Shown here: piece by piece, positions 1 to 8,287 of the stretch
Position numbering within the stretch: position 1 is the stretch's first letter
How the letters are laid out: the number at the start of each line of letters is the position of its first letter
Origin: Streptomyces sp. LaPpAH-108
GTDB lineage: Bacteria > Actinomycetota > Actinomycetes > Streptomycetales > Streptomycetaceae
DNA: 64,000 nucleotides
NCBI RefSeq assembly: GCF_000373625.1
Contig: NZ_KB891994.1
Location: 496,001-560,000 of the forward strand
Direction: 5' to 3'
The notes under the pieces: model-generated
The model's input: only the letters and a program-made list of their open reading frames with translations
Told to the model about the DNA's origin: nothing
Database searches by the model: none
Translations under genes and position numbers: made by a program

Positions 1-1275
1 GGCGCCGTCGGTGCCGGTGACGCCCGCGCGGTCCAGGACGAAGGTGACGCCGCACTTGTGCAGCGCCACGTCCATGAGGACCTGGTCGAAGGCGCGGTTG
101 AGGAAGGTGGCGTAGACGGCGAAGACGGGGTGCACCCCGCCGTGGGCGAGACCGGCCGCCGAGACGGCGCCGTGCTGCTCCGCGATGCCGACGTCGTAGA
201 CGCGGTCGGGGAAGCGCTTGGCGAACTTGTCCAGGCCGACGGGCTGGAGCATGGCCGCCGTGATGGCGACGACGTCCTCGCGCTCCTCGCCGAGCTTGAC
301 CATCTCCTCGCCGAACACAGAGGTCCAGTCGGCGCCCGAGGTGGCGATCGGCAGACCGGTGTCGGGGTGGATCTTGCCGACGGCGTGGAAGCGGTCGGCC
401 TCGTCCTGGAGGGCGGGCTGGTAGCCGCGGCCCTTCTCGGTGAGGCAGTGCACGATGACCGGGCCGCCGAACCGCTTGGCGCGGGCCAGCGCGGACTCCA
501 GGGCCTCGACGTCGTGGCCGTCGATCGGGCCGACGTACTTCAGGCCCAGGTCCTCGAACATGCCCTGCGGGGCGATGAAGTCCTTCAGGCCCTTCTTGGC
601 GCCGTGCAGGGTGTCGTAGAGCGGGCGGCCGACGACCGGGGTGCGGTCGAGCAGGTCCTTGGTGCGGGCGAGGAAACGCTCGTAGCCCTCGGTGGTGCGC
701 AGGGTGGCCAGATGGTTGGCGAGGCCGCCGATGGTGGGCGCGTAGGAGCGCTCGTTGTCGTTGACGACGATGACGAGCGGGCGGTCCTTGGCCTCGGCGA
801 TGTTGTTCAGCGCCTCCCAGGCCATGCCGCCGGTCAGCGCGCCGTCACCGATGACGGCGACGACGTGGCTGTCGCGCTGTTTCAGCTCGTTGGCCTTGGC
901 GATGCCGTCGGCCCAGCCGAGCACGGTGGAGGCGTGGCTGTTCTCGATGACGTCGTGCTCGGACTCGCTCTGCGCGGGGTAGCCGGACAGGCCGCCCTTC
1001 ATCTTCAGCCGGGAGAAGTCCTGGCGGCCCGTGAGCAGCTTGTGCACGTAGGACTGGTGGCCGGTGTCCCAGAGCACCTTGTCCTTGGGCGAGTGGAACA
1101 CCCGGTGCAGGGCGATGGTCAGCTCGACCACACCGAGGTTGGGGCCGAGGTGGCCGCCGGTCTTGGAGACGGCTTCGACGAGGAAGGTCCGGATCTCCTG
1201 CGCCAGCTGGTTCAGCTCCTCCAGGCTGAGCCGGTCCAGATCGCGCGGTCCCGTGATGCGGGTCAGCAGCGGCAC
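1..1275 (-). CDS. dxs: 1-deoxy-D-xylulose-5-phosphate synthase, N-terminal part (runs off left edge)
   Basis: This enzyme condenses pyruvate and glyceraldehyde 3-phosphate to 1-deoxy-D-xylulose 5-phosphate, the first step of the MEP isoprenoid pathway, with thiamine diphosphate and Mg2+. About 425 codons are present and the C-terminus lies beyond base 1. The start is GTG at 1275 (MPLLTRITGPRDLDRLSLEE), chosen because AAGGAGG lies just upstream at about 1282-1288. The early region contains GGHLGPNLGVVELT, and the diphosphate-binding motif GDGALTGGMAWEALNN is clear near bases 860-800, followed by the VVNDNERSYAPT stretch typical of Dxs. It follows xylH on the same strand after a strong hairpin, so it probably has its own promoter in 1276-1421. 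Family assignment is secure; whether it is the only dxs in the genome cannot be told. Confidence 0.95.
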   Translation of the reverse strand, partial: MPLLTRITGPRDLDRLSLEELNQLAQEIRTFLVEAVSKTGGHLGPNLGVVELTIALHRVFHSPKDKVLWDTGHQSYVHKLLTGRQDFSRLKMKGGLSGYPAQSESEHDVIENSHASTVLGWADGIAKANELKQRDSHVVAVIGDGALTGGMAWEALNNIAEAKDRPLVIVVNDNERSYAPTIGGLANHLATLRTTEGYERFLARTKDLLDRTPVVGRPLYDTLHGAKKGLKDFIAPQGMFEDLGLKYVGPIDGHDVEALESALARAKRFGGPVIVHCLTEKGRGYQPALQDEADRFHAVGKIHPDTGLPIATSGADWTSVFGEEMVKLGEEREDVVAITAAMLQPVGLDKFAKRFPDRVYDVGIAEQHGAVSAAGLAHGGVHPVFAVYATFLNRAFDQVLMDVALHKCGVTFVLDRAGVTGTDGA

Positions 1276-1421
1276 CCGTGCCTCCTTGCAGATAAGAGCT
1301 GATCGAGCTGTTGCCGGGCTTGATGAGTCTAATGTTCCGTCCCGGGCCCCGGTGTCCGGGCGTGCCCCCGGTTGTTTCGCCGGGAATCGGGGAGGCGGAA
1401 TCGGGGGGCCGGAGACGCCGA

Positions 1422-1453
1422 AGAGGCCCGGCGCTCCGTTGCGCCGGGCCTCT
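1422..1453 (-). terminator. Intrinsic terminator after xylH
   Basis: Perfect 13-bp inverted repeat: AGAGGCCCGGCGC at 1422-1434 and GCGCCGGGCCTCT at 1441-1453, with a 6-nt loop. It lies 15 bp past the xylH stop and between xylH and dxs. There is no long T-tract, as usual for Streptomyces terminators. Confidence 0.8.
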
Positions 1454-1467
1454 GAGCCTGCCTGCGG

Positions 1468-2760
1468 CTATGCGCGGCCGGCCGACTTCTGGGTCTTGCG
1501 GGTCACCGCGTCGATGACGACGGTCGCCAGCAGGACGCCACCGGTGATCATGTACTGCACCGGCGAGGGGATGCCCTGGAGGGCCAGGCCGTACTGGATC
1601 GAGGTGATGACCAGCACACCGAGGAGCGCGTTCCAGGTGCGGCCGCGGCCGCCGAAGAGGGACGTGCCACCGATGACGGCCGCCGCGATGGCGTTCATCA
1701 GCAGGTCACCGCCGCCCGCGCCCTGGTTGGCGGACGCGATCTTGGAGGCGATGAACAGACCGCCCAGCGCCGCGAAGGTGCCGGAGATGGCGAACACCGA
1801 GATGCGGACCAGGTCCACGTTGATACCGGCACGGCGGGACGCCTCGACGCTGCCGCCGAGCGCGAACACCTTGCGGCCGTAGGCCGTGCGGCGCAGCACG
1901 AAGTCGGTGACGAAGAGGACCGCGACGAAGATCACGACAGCCAGGGGCAGGCCCTTGTACTGGTTGAACACGATCGCGACGGCGAAGGCGAGGACACCGA
2001 GCAGCACCGTGCGCAGAATCGTCTCGCTCAGCGGCTTCGACGGCACACCGGCCGCCTCGCGGCGCTTGTTGGCGAAGAACGAGTTGAGGAAGAAGAGCAC
2101 GGTCACGACGGCGGCCAGACCGTAGGCGGCGGCCACGTCGGAGAAGTAGTAGCTCGTCAGGTTGGCCACGAGGCCGTCGCCGTTGAGGTTGATCGTGCCG
2201 TTGTCGCCCAGGATCTTGAGCATCAGGCCGTTCCAGAACAGCAGACCCGCCAGGGTGACCGCGAAGGCGGGCACACCGATCTTGGCGAAGAAGAAGCCCT
2301 GGATGGCACCGGCGACGGTGCCCGTGAGGATCGCCAGCACGAAGGCCAGCACCTCGTTCATGCCGTGCGTGATGTTCAGCACCGCGAAGGTCGCGCCCGC
2401 GACACCGGAGAGGGAGCCGACCGACAGGTCGATCTCGCCGAGCAGCAGGACGAACACGATGCCGACGGCGATCATGCCCGTGCCGACCATGGCGACGGAG
2501 ATGTCGGAGAGGTTGCCCGCGGTGAGGAAGTTGGAGTTCAGGCTCTGGAAGATGATCCAGATGATGATCAGACCGACGACGACGGGCATCGAGCCCAGGT
2601 CGCCCGCCTTCATCTTGCGCTTGAACTCGCCGACGTAGCCCGCGAGTCCCTGCTCGCGCACCAGCAGCCGGGGGTCGATCGCGACACCGGCGCCCGGAGC
2701 GGCGTCCGGGTTCGCCACGGCCGCGCCCCCCGAGGGCGTGGAGGTCTTGTCGATGCTCAC
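1468..2760 (-). CDS. xylH: Sugar ABC transporter permease (XylH-like)
   Basis: Inner-membrane permease of a pentose-type (CUT2/BPD_transp_2) ABC importer, most likely for D-xylose. It has 430 aa, with a soluble N-terminal tail of about 65 residues before a run of around ten hydrophobic segments beginning VVVGLIIIWIIFQSL. The CUT2 permease signature appears as LLLGEIDLSVGSLSG and, near the C-terminus, AVIGGTSLFGGRGR. The GTG start at 2760 overlaps the xylG stop (GTGA), which fixes the start and indicates translational coupling. It is the last gene of xylF-xylG-xylH. Substrate assignment rests on the gene order with a ROK7B7-type regulator and on memory of the homologous S. coelicolor locus, not on the sequence of this protein alone. 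Confidence 0.9.
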   Translation of the reverse strand: MSIDKTSTPSGGAAVANPDAAPGAGVAIDPRLLVREQGLAGYVGEFKRKMKAGDLGSMPVVVGLIIIWIIFQSLNSNFLTAGNLSDISVAMVGTGMIAVGIVFVLLLGEIDLSVGSLSGVAGATFAVLNITHGMNEVLAFVLAILTGTVAGAIQGFFFAKIGVPAFAVTLAGLLFWNGLMLKILGDNGTINLNGDGLVANLTSYYFSDVAAAYGLAAVVTVLFFLNSFFANKRREAAGVPSKPLSETILRTVLLGVLAFAVAIVFNQYKGLPLAVVIFVAVLFVTDFVLRRTAYGRKVFALGGSVEASRRAGINVDLVRISVFAISGTFAALGGLFIASKIASANQGAGGGDLLMNAIAAAVIGGTSLFGGRGRTWNALLGVLVITSIQYGLALQGIPSPVQYMITGGVLLATVVIDAVTRKTQKSAGRA

Positions 2761-3539
2761 TTCGTGCTCTCCCCATTGGTGCGCGCCGCACGACGGGTGA
2801 CGGCATTGTCCGTGGCGCCGGTGATGGCGGAGATGATCTCTTCCTGGGAGGTCGACTTGACCTCGAAGACGCCGTTGTTGCGGCCCAGACGCAGGACGGC
2901 CACCTTGTCGGCGACCGCCTTGACGTCGGCCATGTTGTGGCTGATGAGGATCACGGCGTGGCCGCGCTCGCGCAGCCGCTCGACGAGGTCGAGGACCTGG
3001 GCGGTCTGCTCGACGCCGAGCGCGGCGGTGGGCTCGTCGAGGATCACCAGCTTGGGCTCGCCGAGCATGGAGCGGGCGATGGCCACGACCTGCCGCTGAC
3101 CGCCGGAGAGCGAGGCGATCGGGATGCGGACGCTGGGGATGCGGATCGAGAGCTGGTCCAGCAGCTCGCGCGAGCGCCGCTCCATCTCCACCTCGTCCAG
3201 CACTCCGGCCCGGCGGACCTCCCGGCCGAGGTAGAGGTTGCCGACGACGTCGATGTTGTCGCACAGCGCGAGGTCCTGGTACACCGTCGCGATGCCCAGG
3301 TTCTGGGCGTCGTGGGGGCGGTTGACCTGGACGGTCTTCCCTTCCCACTCGATGACGCCCTCGTCGATGGGGTGCACACCGGCGATCGTCTTCACCAGCG
3401 TGGACTTTCCGGCACCGTTGTCGCCCACCAGGGCGACCACCTCACCGGCGTGGACCTCCAGCGTGACATCGGTGAGCGCCTGGACGGCACCGAATCGCTT
3501 GGAGACTCCGCGCAACGCCAGCACGGGCGTAGCGGACAC
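2757..3539 (-). CDS. xylG: Sugar ABC transporter ATP-binding protein (XylG-like, single domain)
   Basis: ATPase subunit of the CUT2-type importer. The 260-aa protein has one nucleotide-binding domain: Walker A GDNGAGKS at residues 39-46, ABC signature SLSGGQRQ, Walker B LVILDEPTAALG, then a switch His in LISHNMADV. E. coli XylG carries two fused ABC domains of about 500 aa; this half-size version presumably acts as a homodimer. GTG at 3539 (VSATPVLALRGV) is preferred over upstream ATGs because AAGGAG lies 9 nt before it. Its stop overlaps the xylH start by 4 bp. It is separated from xylF by 192 bp that contain a strong hairpin. Confidence 0.9.
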   Translation of the reverse strand: MSATPVLALRGVSKRFGAVQALTDVTLEVHAGEVVALVGDNGAGKSTLVKTIAGVHPIDEGVIEWEGKTVQVNRPHDAQNLGIATVYQDLALCDNIDVVGNLYLGREVRRAGVLDEVEMERRSRELLDQLSIRIPSVRIPIASLSGGQRQVVAIARSMLGEPKLVILDEPTAALGVEQTAQVLDLVERLRERGHAVILISHNMADVKAVADKVAVLRLGRNNGVFEVKSTSQEEIISAITGATDNAVTRRAARTNGESTK

Positions 3540-3680
3540 GTGAACCAACTCCTTCGCCGCCTGACCCGGCGGGAGGTTGTGCAGAAGTTTGGGGGAATTC
3601 CTTCCGGCACCCCGCGACGAGCTTGCGGGGCTGTGTGATGCGCGGGGCACCGGAGGAGCCTGGTGCGGCCTGCGGCCCGG

Positions 3681-3716
3681 CCGGGGGCGGGACTCACGGT
3701 GGAGTCCGGCCCCCGG
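3681..3716 (-). terminator. Intercistronic stem-loop between xylF and xylG
   Basis: CCGGGGGCGGGACTC (3681-3695) pairs with GAGTCCGGCCCCCGG (3702-3716), near-perfect over 15 bp with a 6-nt loop. It begins 16 bp past the xylF stop. Hairpins in this position often act as partial terminators or RNA-stability elements that keep the binding protein in excess over the membrane and ATPase subunits. That role is inferred. Confidence 0.65.
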
Positions 3717-3731
3717 TCGGGGCGGCGGCGC

Positions 3732-4844
3732 TTACTTCAGGCCGGCCTTGGCGCAGGCGGCCTTGTACTGGGCCGTGCAGATGTCGGCCACGGTGTAGAC
3801 GCCGTCCTTGATGACGGTGTCCTTGATGTTGTCCTTCGTCAGCGAGGTGACGGCGACGAGGACCGAGGGGACGCCCTTCGTGGTGGGGCTGTCGACCTTG
3901 TCCTTGGCGAGGGAGTCGAGCGACTTGCCCTGGGCCAGGTTCACGGCCATCTCGGCGGCGGCGGCGGCCTCCGGGGCGTACGGCTTGTAGACGCTCATGT
4001 ACTGCGTACCGGCGACGATGCGCTGGACACCCGCCAGCTCCGCGTCCTGGCCGGTGACCGGGACGTCCGAGATGCCGGCGGCCTTGAGGGCGGTGATGAT
4101 ACCGCCGGCCATGCCGTCGTTGGCGGAGTAGACGCCGACGATGTTCTTCTTGCCCAGAGCGGAGATCGCGCCCTCCATGTTGGAGTTGGCGTTCTCCGGC
4201 TTCCACTCCTTGGTGTCGTACTCCTTGCCGATCTTGACCTTGCCGTCGAGCACCTCGTGGGCACCCGCCTTGAACTGCGCGGCGTTCGGGTCGGTGGAGG
4301 AGCCGTTCATCATGACGATCTTGCCGGACTTGGCCTTGGAGCCCAGCGCCTTGAGCAGCGCCTCGCCCTGGGTCTTGCCGACGGTCACGTTGTCGAAGGA
4401 CGTGTAGGCGTCGATCGGGCCCTGCGCCAGGCGGTCGTAGGCCACCACGGGGATGCCCGCGTCGTGGGCCTTCTGGACCGAGTTCTTGATGGCCGCGGCG
4501 TCCACCGCGTCGACGACCAGGACGTCCACCTTGTTGGTGATCATGGTCTCGACCTGCTGGCTCTGCAGCGTCGCGTCCTGCTTGGCGTTGGCGTAGACGA
4601 CCTTGCCCTTGCCGTTCGTCAGCTCCGAGACCTTCTTCTCGATCAGCGGACGGTCGAACTTCTCGTAACGCGCGGTCTGGTTCTCCGGAAGGAGCAGACC
4701 GACCTTGATCGCGTCGCCCTTCTTGGTGTCCGTGGACTTCGAGGCGCCGCCGCCGGATTCCTTGGCACTGCCACAGGCGGCGAGCGAGACGGCCATGGCA
4801 CCAGCAGCAACGGCGAAGGCCGCACGACGCATACGCGTGTTCAC
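3732..4844 (-). CDS. xylF: Sugar-binding lipoprotein of ABC transporter (XylF-like)
   Basis: Extracytoplasmic substrate-binding protein, 370 aa, periplasmic-binding-protein type 1 fold. The N-terminus is a lipoprotein signal: MNTRMRR, a hydrophobic stretch, then lipobox LAAC with Cys24 as the lipidated residue. The mature part starts with a Ser/Gly/Lys linker and then IKVGLLLPENQTARYEKFDRP, which matches XylF-type proteins; later ITNKVDVLVVDAVDAAAI and GVYSANDGMAGGIITALKA are family hallmarks. The start is GTG at 4844 with GGGAGG 8 nt upstream. It is the first gene of xylFGH and is preceded by a nested palindrome that is a candidate ROK operator. Confidence 0.92.
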   Translation of the reverse strand: MNTRMRRAAFAVAAGAMAVSLAACGSAKESGGGASKSTDTKKGDAIKVGLLLPENQTARYEKFDRPLIEKKVSELTNGKGKVVYANAKQDATLQSQQVETMITNKVDVLVVDAVDAAAIKNSVQKAHDAGIPVVAYDRLAQGPIDAYTSFDNVTVGKTQGEALLKALGSKAKSGKIVMMNGSSTDPNAAQFKAGAHEVLDGKVKIGKEYDTKEWKPENANSNMEGAISALGKKNIVGVYSANDGMAGGIITALKAAGISDVPVTGQDAELAGVQRIVAGTQYMSVYKPYAPEAAAAAEMAVNLAQGKSLDSLAKDKVDSPTTKGVPSVLVAVTSLTKDNIKDTVIKDGVYTVADICTAQYKAACAKAGLK

Positions 4845-4933
4845 TTCAGAAACCTCCCTGACGAGGCCGCGTCGTTGCGGCCGAGGTGGCTGGAAGTCAA
4901 CTCGGCCACGCGTTCGGCGTCAAGAAGTAAATT

Positions 4934-4970
4934 CTTAACGAGATGGCAACGGTGCCAATCGTTGTTTAAG
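4934..4970. promoter_or_regulatory. Nested palindrome upstream of xylF (candidate ROK operator)
   Basis: The inner inverted repeat TGGCA (4944-4948) / TGCCA (4953-4957) sits inside ACGA/TCGT arms (4938-4941, 4959-4962) and CTTAA/TTAAG arms (4934-4938, 4966-4970). It lies 90-126 bp upstream of xylF and abuts the stop of the ROK regulator. Two-fold symmetry and position fit an operator; which protein binds is inferred. Confidence 0.5.
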
Positions 4971-6177
4971 TGAACGCAGGCGCGACGACAGGCAGGGCGG
5001 CTGTCGCGGAACCGTCCAGAAGGGTCGAATCGCCCATCTCGCTCAGGGCGAGGGCGAGGGCGCCGAGCACTTCCGCTCGACCGCCAAGTGCCCCTGGAAG
5101 AATAGACAGTTGACGGCTCGCACTGGGAATCGCATAGCGTCCCACGGCCTCCCGGATGGGCCCGAGGACCAGTTCGCCCGCCTCCGCCAGATCGCCGCCC
5201 AGGACGACCCGGCTGGGGTTCAGCAGGTTGCACAGATTGGCCACCCCGCTGCCCACGTGCCGCCCCACGTCGGCGATGACACGGCGGCAGCCGGGGTCTC
5301 CGTCCCGCGCGAGGCGTACGACGCCCTCCATGGTCAGCGCGCTGCCGTGGCTCGGCTGGAGCAGCGGCAGGACGTACCGCGCGGCGGTGAAGGTCTCCAG
5401 GCAGCCGCGGTTGCCGCAGCGGCACACCGGGCCCGACTCGTCGATGGTGATGTGCCCGATCTCACCGGCCGTCCCGCCGGGCCCCCGGTAGATCTTGCCG
5501 TCGATCACCAGCCCGGCCCCGACGCCGCTGGCCACCTTGATGTAGGCCAGGTCGCGCACGCCCTTGCCGCTGCCCCAGACCAGCTCGCCGAGGGCACCCA
5601 GATTGGCGTCGTTGTCCACGTGGACCGGGACGCCGAGGCGTTCGCGCAGCTCGTCGGCGGGTTTGGTGCCGCCCCAGCCCGGCAGGATCGAGGTGGAGCC
5701 GAGCGTGCCCGACTCCACGTCGATCGGGCCCGGTACGCCGAGGCCCACCCCGGCAATCTTGGACCGGTCCACCCCGGTCGCCGCGATCAGCCGCTCGACC
5801 AGTTCCTCGGCCCGGTCGAAGCCCTGTGCGGAGGAGGCGTCCACGTCCAGCGGCTCGGACTCCTCGGCCAGCACCTGGTGTGCGAGGTTGCCGATCGCGA
5901 CGCGCAGGTGGGTGTGCCCGAAGTCGATGCCGATCACGATCCCCGCGTCCCCGCTCAGCGACACGCTGCGGGCCCGCCGGCCACCGGCCGACGTGGGCGT
6001 GACCTCCACGGTCCCGTGGTCCTTCAGCTCGCGCACGATGTTGGAGACCGTCGCGGCGGACAGACCGGTCGTGCGGGCGATCTCGGCCTGCGTGAGCGAC
6101 CCGGCAAGGCGCACCGCCCGTACGACTCTTTCCAGGTTGGCTCGGTGCAGCGACGACTGCGACCCCGGAGTCTCCAT
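4966..6177 (-). CDS. rok7B7: ROK-family transcriptional regulator (Rok7B7-like)
   Basis: DNA-binding sugar-responsive regulator. The N-terminal winged HTH lies at about residues 15-70 (LTQAEIARTTGLSAATVSNIV). It is followed by a ROK sugar-kinase-like domain with IGIDFGHTHLRVAIGN, the substrate-loop GVGLGVPGPIDVESG, and the zinc motif CRCGNRGCLETF. I chose ATG at 6177 (METPGSQSSLHRANLERVV, 403 aa) because GGGAG lies about 11 nt upstream; an ATG at 6198 would add 7 residues. It sits between ngcG and xylF on the same strand. In S. coelicolor the homologue Rok7B7 is reported (from memory) to control xylFGH and to affect carbon control and antibiotic production. Here the same neighbourhood supports that role. 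Confidence 0.9.
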   Translation of the reverse strand: METPGSQSSLHRANLERVVRAVRLAGSLTQAEIARTTGLSAATVSNIVRELKDHGTVEVTPTSAGGRRARSVSLSGDAGIVIGIDFGHTHLRVAIGNLAHQVLAEESEPLDVDASSAQGFDRAEELVERLIAATGVDRSKIAGVGLGVPGPIDVESGTLGSTSILPGWGGTKPADELRERLGVPVHVDNDANLGALGELVWGSGKGVRDLAYIKVASGVGAGLVIDGKIYRGPGGTAGEIGHITIDESGPVCRCGNRGCLETFTAARYVLPLLQPSHGSALTMEGVVRLARDGDPGCRRVIADVGRHVGSGVANLCNLLNPSRVVLGGDLAEAGELVLGPIREAVGRYAIPSASRQLSILPGALGGRAEVLGALALALSEMGDSTLLDGSATAALPVVAPAFT

Positions 6178-6309
6178 CGACCCATTCACTCCCGCCATCG
6201 GCCGGGCGGCCCCATCGCCGCCCGTGGCCCAGGTCACATCTGCGGAACCGGGCCACTTACAAGTTATGAACTCCAAGCTGTGCCGTAGGGGTTCCCGCAG
6301 TCAAGTCCT

Positions 6310-6327
6310 TGACGGAAATCGCCGTCA
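6310..6327 (-). terminator. Small stem-loop after ngcG
   Basis: TGACGG (6310-6315) and CCGTCA (6322-6327) form a 6-bp stem with a 6-nt loop, 48-65 bp past the ngcG stop and upstream of the ROK gene. It is short, so function is uncertain. The remainder of 6178-6374 must hold the ROK promoter; I see no clear core promoter. Confidence 0.3.
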
Positions 6328-6374
6328 GAAGCTACGACATCGGGTGAGTGATCGACTCCGTACCGTGCGTGATC

Positions 6375-7301
6375 CTACTTGAGCGCCCCCGCCGTCAGTC
6401 CGGAGACGACCTGCCGCTGGAAGACGATGTACGCGGCGAGGACCGGCAGCATCGCCATGACCAGCCCGGCGAACAGTCCGGACCAGTCGCCCTTGTAGCC
6501 CTGGCTCACCGCGAGCTGCACGAGCCCCTGGGTGAGCACCTTCTTGTCCGGGTCGGTGTTCAGGACCGTCGGGAGCATGTACTGGTTCCACTGACCGAGG
6601 AAGTTGAAGATCGCGACGCTGATCAGTCCGGGCTTGGCCATGGGCAGCATGATCTGGAAGAAGGTCCGGCTGTGCGAGGCGCCGTCGACGAAGGCCGCCT
6701 CCGCCACCGAGGTCGGCAGCGTGCGGAAGAACGCCGTCAGGAAGAACACCGTGAACGGCAGCGAGTAGGCGATGTAGACCAGGATCAGCCCGTGGATCGT
6801 GTTCAGCAGGCCCATGTTGTTCACGACGTAGAACAGCGGGACCAGCGCGAGCATCACCGGGAAGCTCATGCCGCCGACGAACAGGTAGTAGACGAACCGG
6901 TTCCCTGGGAAGTCGAAGCGGGCCAGGACATAGGCCGCCATCGAGCCGAGGACCATCGTGCCGATGAGTGAACCCCCCACCACCAGAATCGTGTTGAGGA
7001 AGTACTCGCTCATGTTGGCCTCGGTCCAGGCCCGCGACCAGTTGTCGAAGTGCAGCGTGTCCGGCAGCGACCAGGGCGAGGTGAGGATCGCGTTGTCGTC
7101 CTTGAACGAGGTCATCACCGCCCACACCAGCGGCAGCACCACCATGATCGCCCAGATCACCAGTACGCCGTGGGAGAAGACGTTGAGGACGGCGCCCTCG
7201 GTCTCCTTGCGGCGGCCGGTCCCCGTCTCGCGCGCGGCCGGCTTGACGGTCTCCGGGCCGCGTTCGGCCGGCAGCGGGGCGGGAGGCTCGGTCGTCTTCA
7301 T
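6375..7301 (-). CDS. ngcG: Carbohydrate ABC transporter permease (NgcG-like, MalG family)
   Basis: Second permease of a CUT1-type importer for N-acetylglucosamine/chito-oligosaccharides or a related sugar. It has 308 aa, with an N-terminal cytosolic tail of about 40 residues rich in Pro/Glu and six hydrophobic segments. The EAA loop is recognisable as SVAEAAFVDGASHSRTFFQIMLPMAKPGL, shown by its spaced EAA...DGA...LP residues. ATG at 7301 is 5 bp downstream of the ngcF stop. No ATPase gene accompanies ngcEFG, as in other Streptomyces CUT1 systems that use the shared ATPase MsiK (established knowledge). Substrate is inferred from synteny. Confidence 0.85.
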   Translation of the reverse strand: MKTTEPPAPLPAERGPETVKPAARETGTGRRKETEGAVLNVFSHGVLVIWAIMVVLPLVWAVMTSFKDDNAILTSPWSLPDTLHFDNWSRAWTEANMSEYFLNTILVVGGSLIGTMVLGSMAAYVLARFDFPGNRFVYYLFVGGMSFPVMLALVPLFYVVNNMGLLNTIHGLILVYIAYSLPFTVFFLTAFFRTLPTSVAEAAFVDGASHSRTFFQIMLPMAKPGLISVAIFNFLGQWNQYMLPTVLNTDPDKKVLTQGLVQLAVSQGYKGDWSGLFAGLVMAMLPVLAAYIVFQRQVVSGLTAGALK

Positions 7302-7306
7302 GGGTT

Positions 7307-8233
7307 TCAGTACTCCAGCCGCTCGCGGCGGCCCAGCCGCATCACGATCGCGGCGAACGCGAGGGTGACGACGAGGAGGGCGACGCCGATGGTGGTGGCG
7401 TAGGCGGCCTGACCGTCCCGGAACGCCTTCTGGTACACGTACAGGACCAGCACGGTGGTCGAGTAGTCGGGTCCGCCCGGGCCGGTCGTCATGATCTGGA
7501 CGACCGCGAACGACTCGGCGCCGAGCGCGAGAATGCCCATGTAGACCCAGCCGGACTGCACGGTGTCCCACAGCAGCGGCAGGGTGACGCGGAAGAACGT
7601 GGCGAAGCGGCTCGCGCCGTCCAGGAGCGCCGCCTCGTACAACTCGACCGGGATCGAGGCCATCCCCGCGGAGAAGAGCACCACGAAGAAGCCGGTCGTG
7701 GACCACACGAGCACCGCCATCACGCACCACAGCGCGAGGGACGGATCACCCAGCCACAGCGGCTGGAGACTGCCCAGCCCGATGTCCCGCAGGAATGAAT
7801 TGATCATCCCCGTGTCGGGGTTGTAGGCGAAGGTGAACAGCAGGGCCACGATGGCGATCGACAGCACCTGCGGAAAGAAATAGACGATCTTGTAGAACCC
7901 CGATCCCCGGACCCCGGAGATCGCCGGTCCGCCTCGGCGGCGCCGCCCGCCCACATTGATCATGAAGGCGAAGAACAGCGCCATGCCGAGCGTCACCAGC
8001 GGCAGCACCAGCGCGAACAGCAGACTGTGCCAGAGCGACTTCCAGAAGATGTCGTCGTGCAGCATCCGCTGATAGTTGTCGAAACCCACCGTCTTGAATT
8101 CCGGGCTCAGTCCGGTCCAGTCCGTGAACGTGTAGTAGATGGACTGGATGAACGGCCAGACGACGAAGAGCGCGTAGAGCCCGAGCGGAAGCGCCAGAAA
8201 CCCCACGATGAACCGGTACTTGCCGTGCTGCAT
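7307..8233 (-). CDS. ngcF: Carbohydrate ABC transporter permease (NgcF-like, MalF family)
   Basis: First permease of the CUT1 importer, 308 aa. The N-terminus MQHGKYRFIVGFLALPLGLYALFVVWPF opens directly with a transmembrane segment, and about six segments follow. The EAA-type loop is IPVELYEAALLDGASRFATFFRVTLP, identifiable by its conserved EAA...DGA...LP spacing. It starts at ATG 8233, 54 bp after the ngcE stop, and ends 5 bp before ngcG, so the three genes form one operon. Function as a heterodimer with NgcG follows from the family. Confidence 0.86.
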   Translation of the reverse strand: MQHGKYRFIVGFLALPLGLYALFVVWPFIQSIYYTFTDWTGLSPEFKTVGFDNYQRMLHDDIFWKSLWHSLLFALVLPLVTLGMALFFAFMINVGGRRRRGGPAISGVRGSGFYKIVYFFPQVLSIAIVALLFTFAYNPDTGMINSFLRDIGLGSLQPLWLGDPSLALWCVMAVLVWSTTGFFVVLFSAGMASIPVELYEAALLDGASRFATFFRVTLPLLWDTVQSGWVYMGILALGAESFAVVQIMTTGPGGPDYSTTVLVLYVYQKAFRDGQAAYATTIGVALLVVTLAFAAIVMRLGRRERLEY

Positions 8234-8287
8234 TGCTGCCGACCCCGATCTTTCGGTCAGATGCCGCCGCTGATGACGAAAGCCGCG

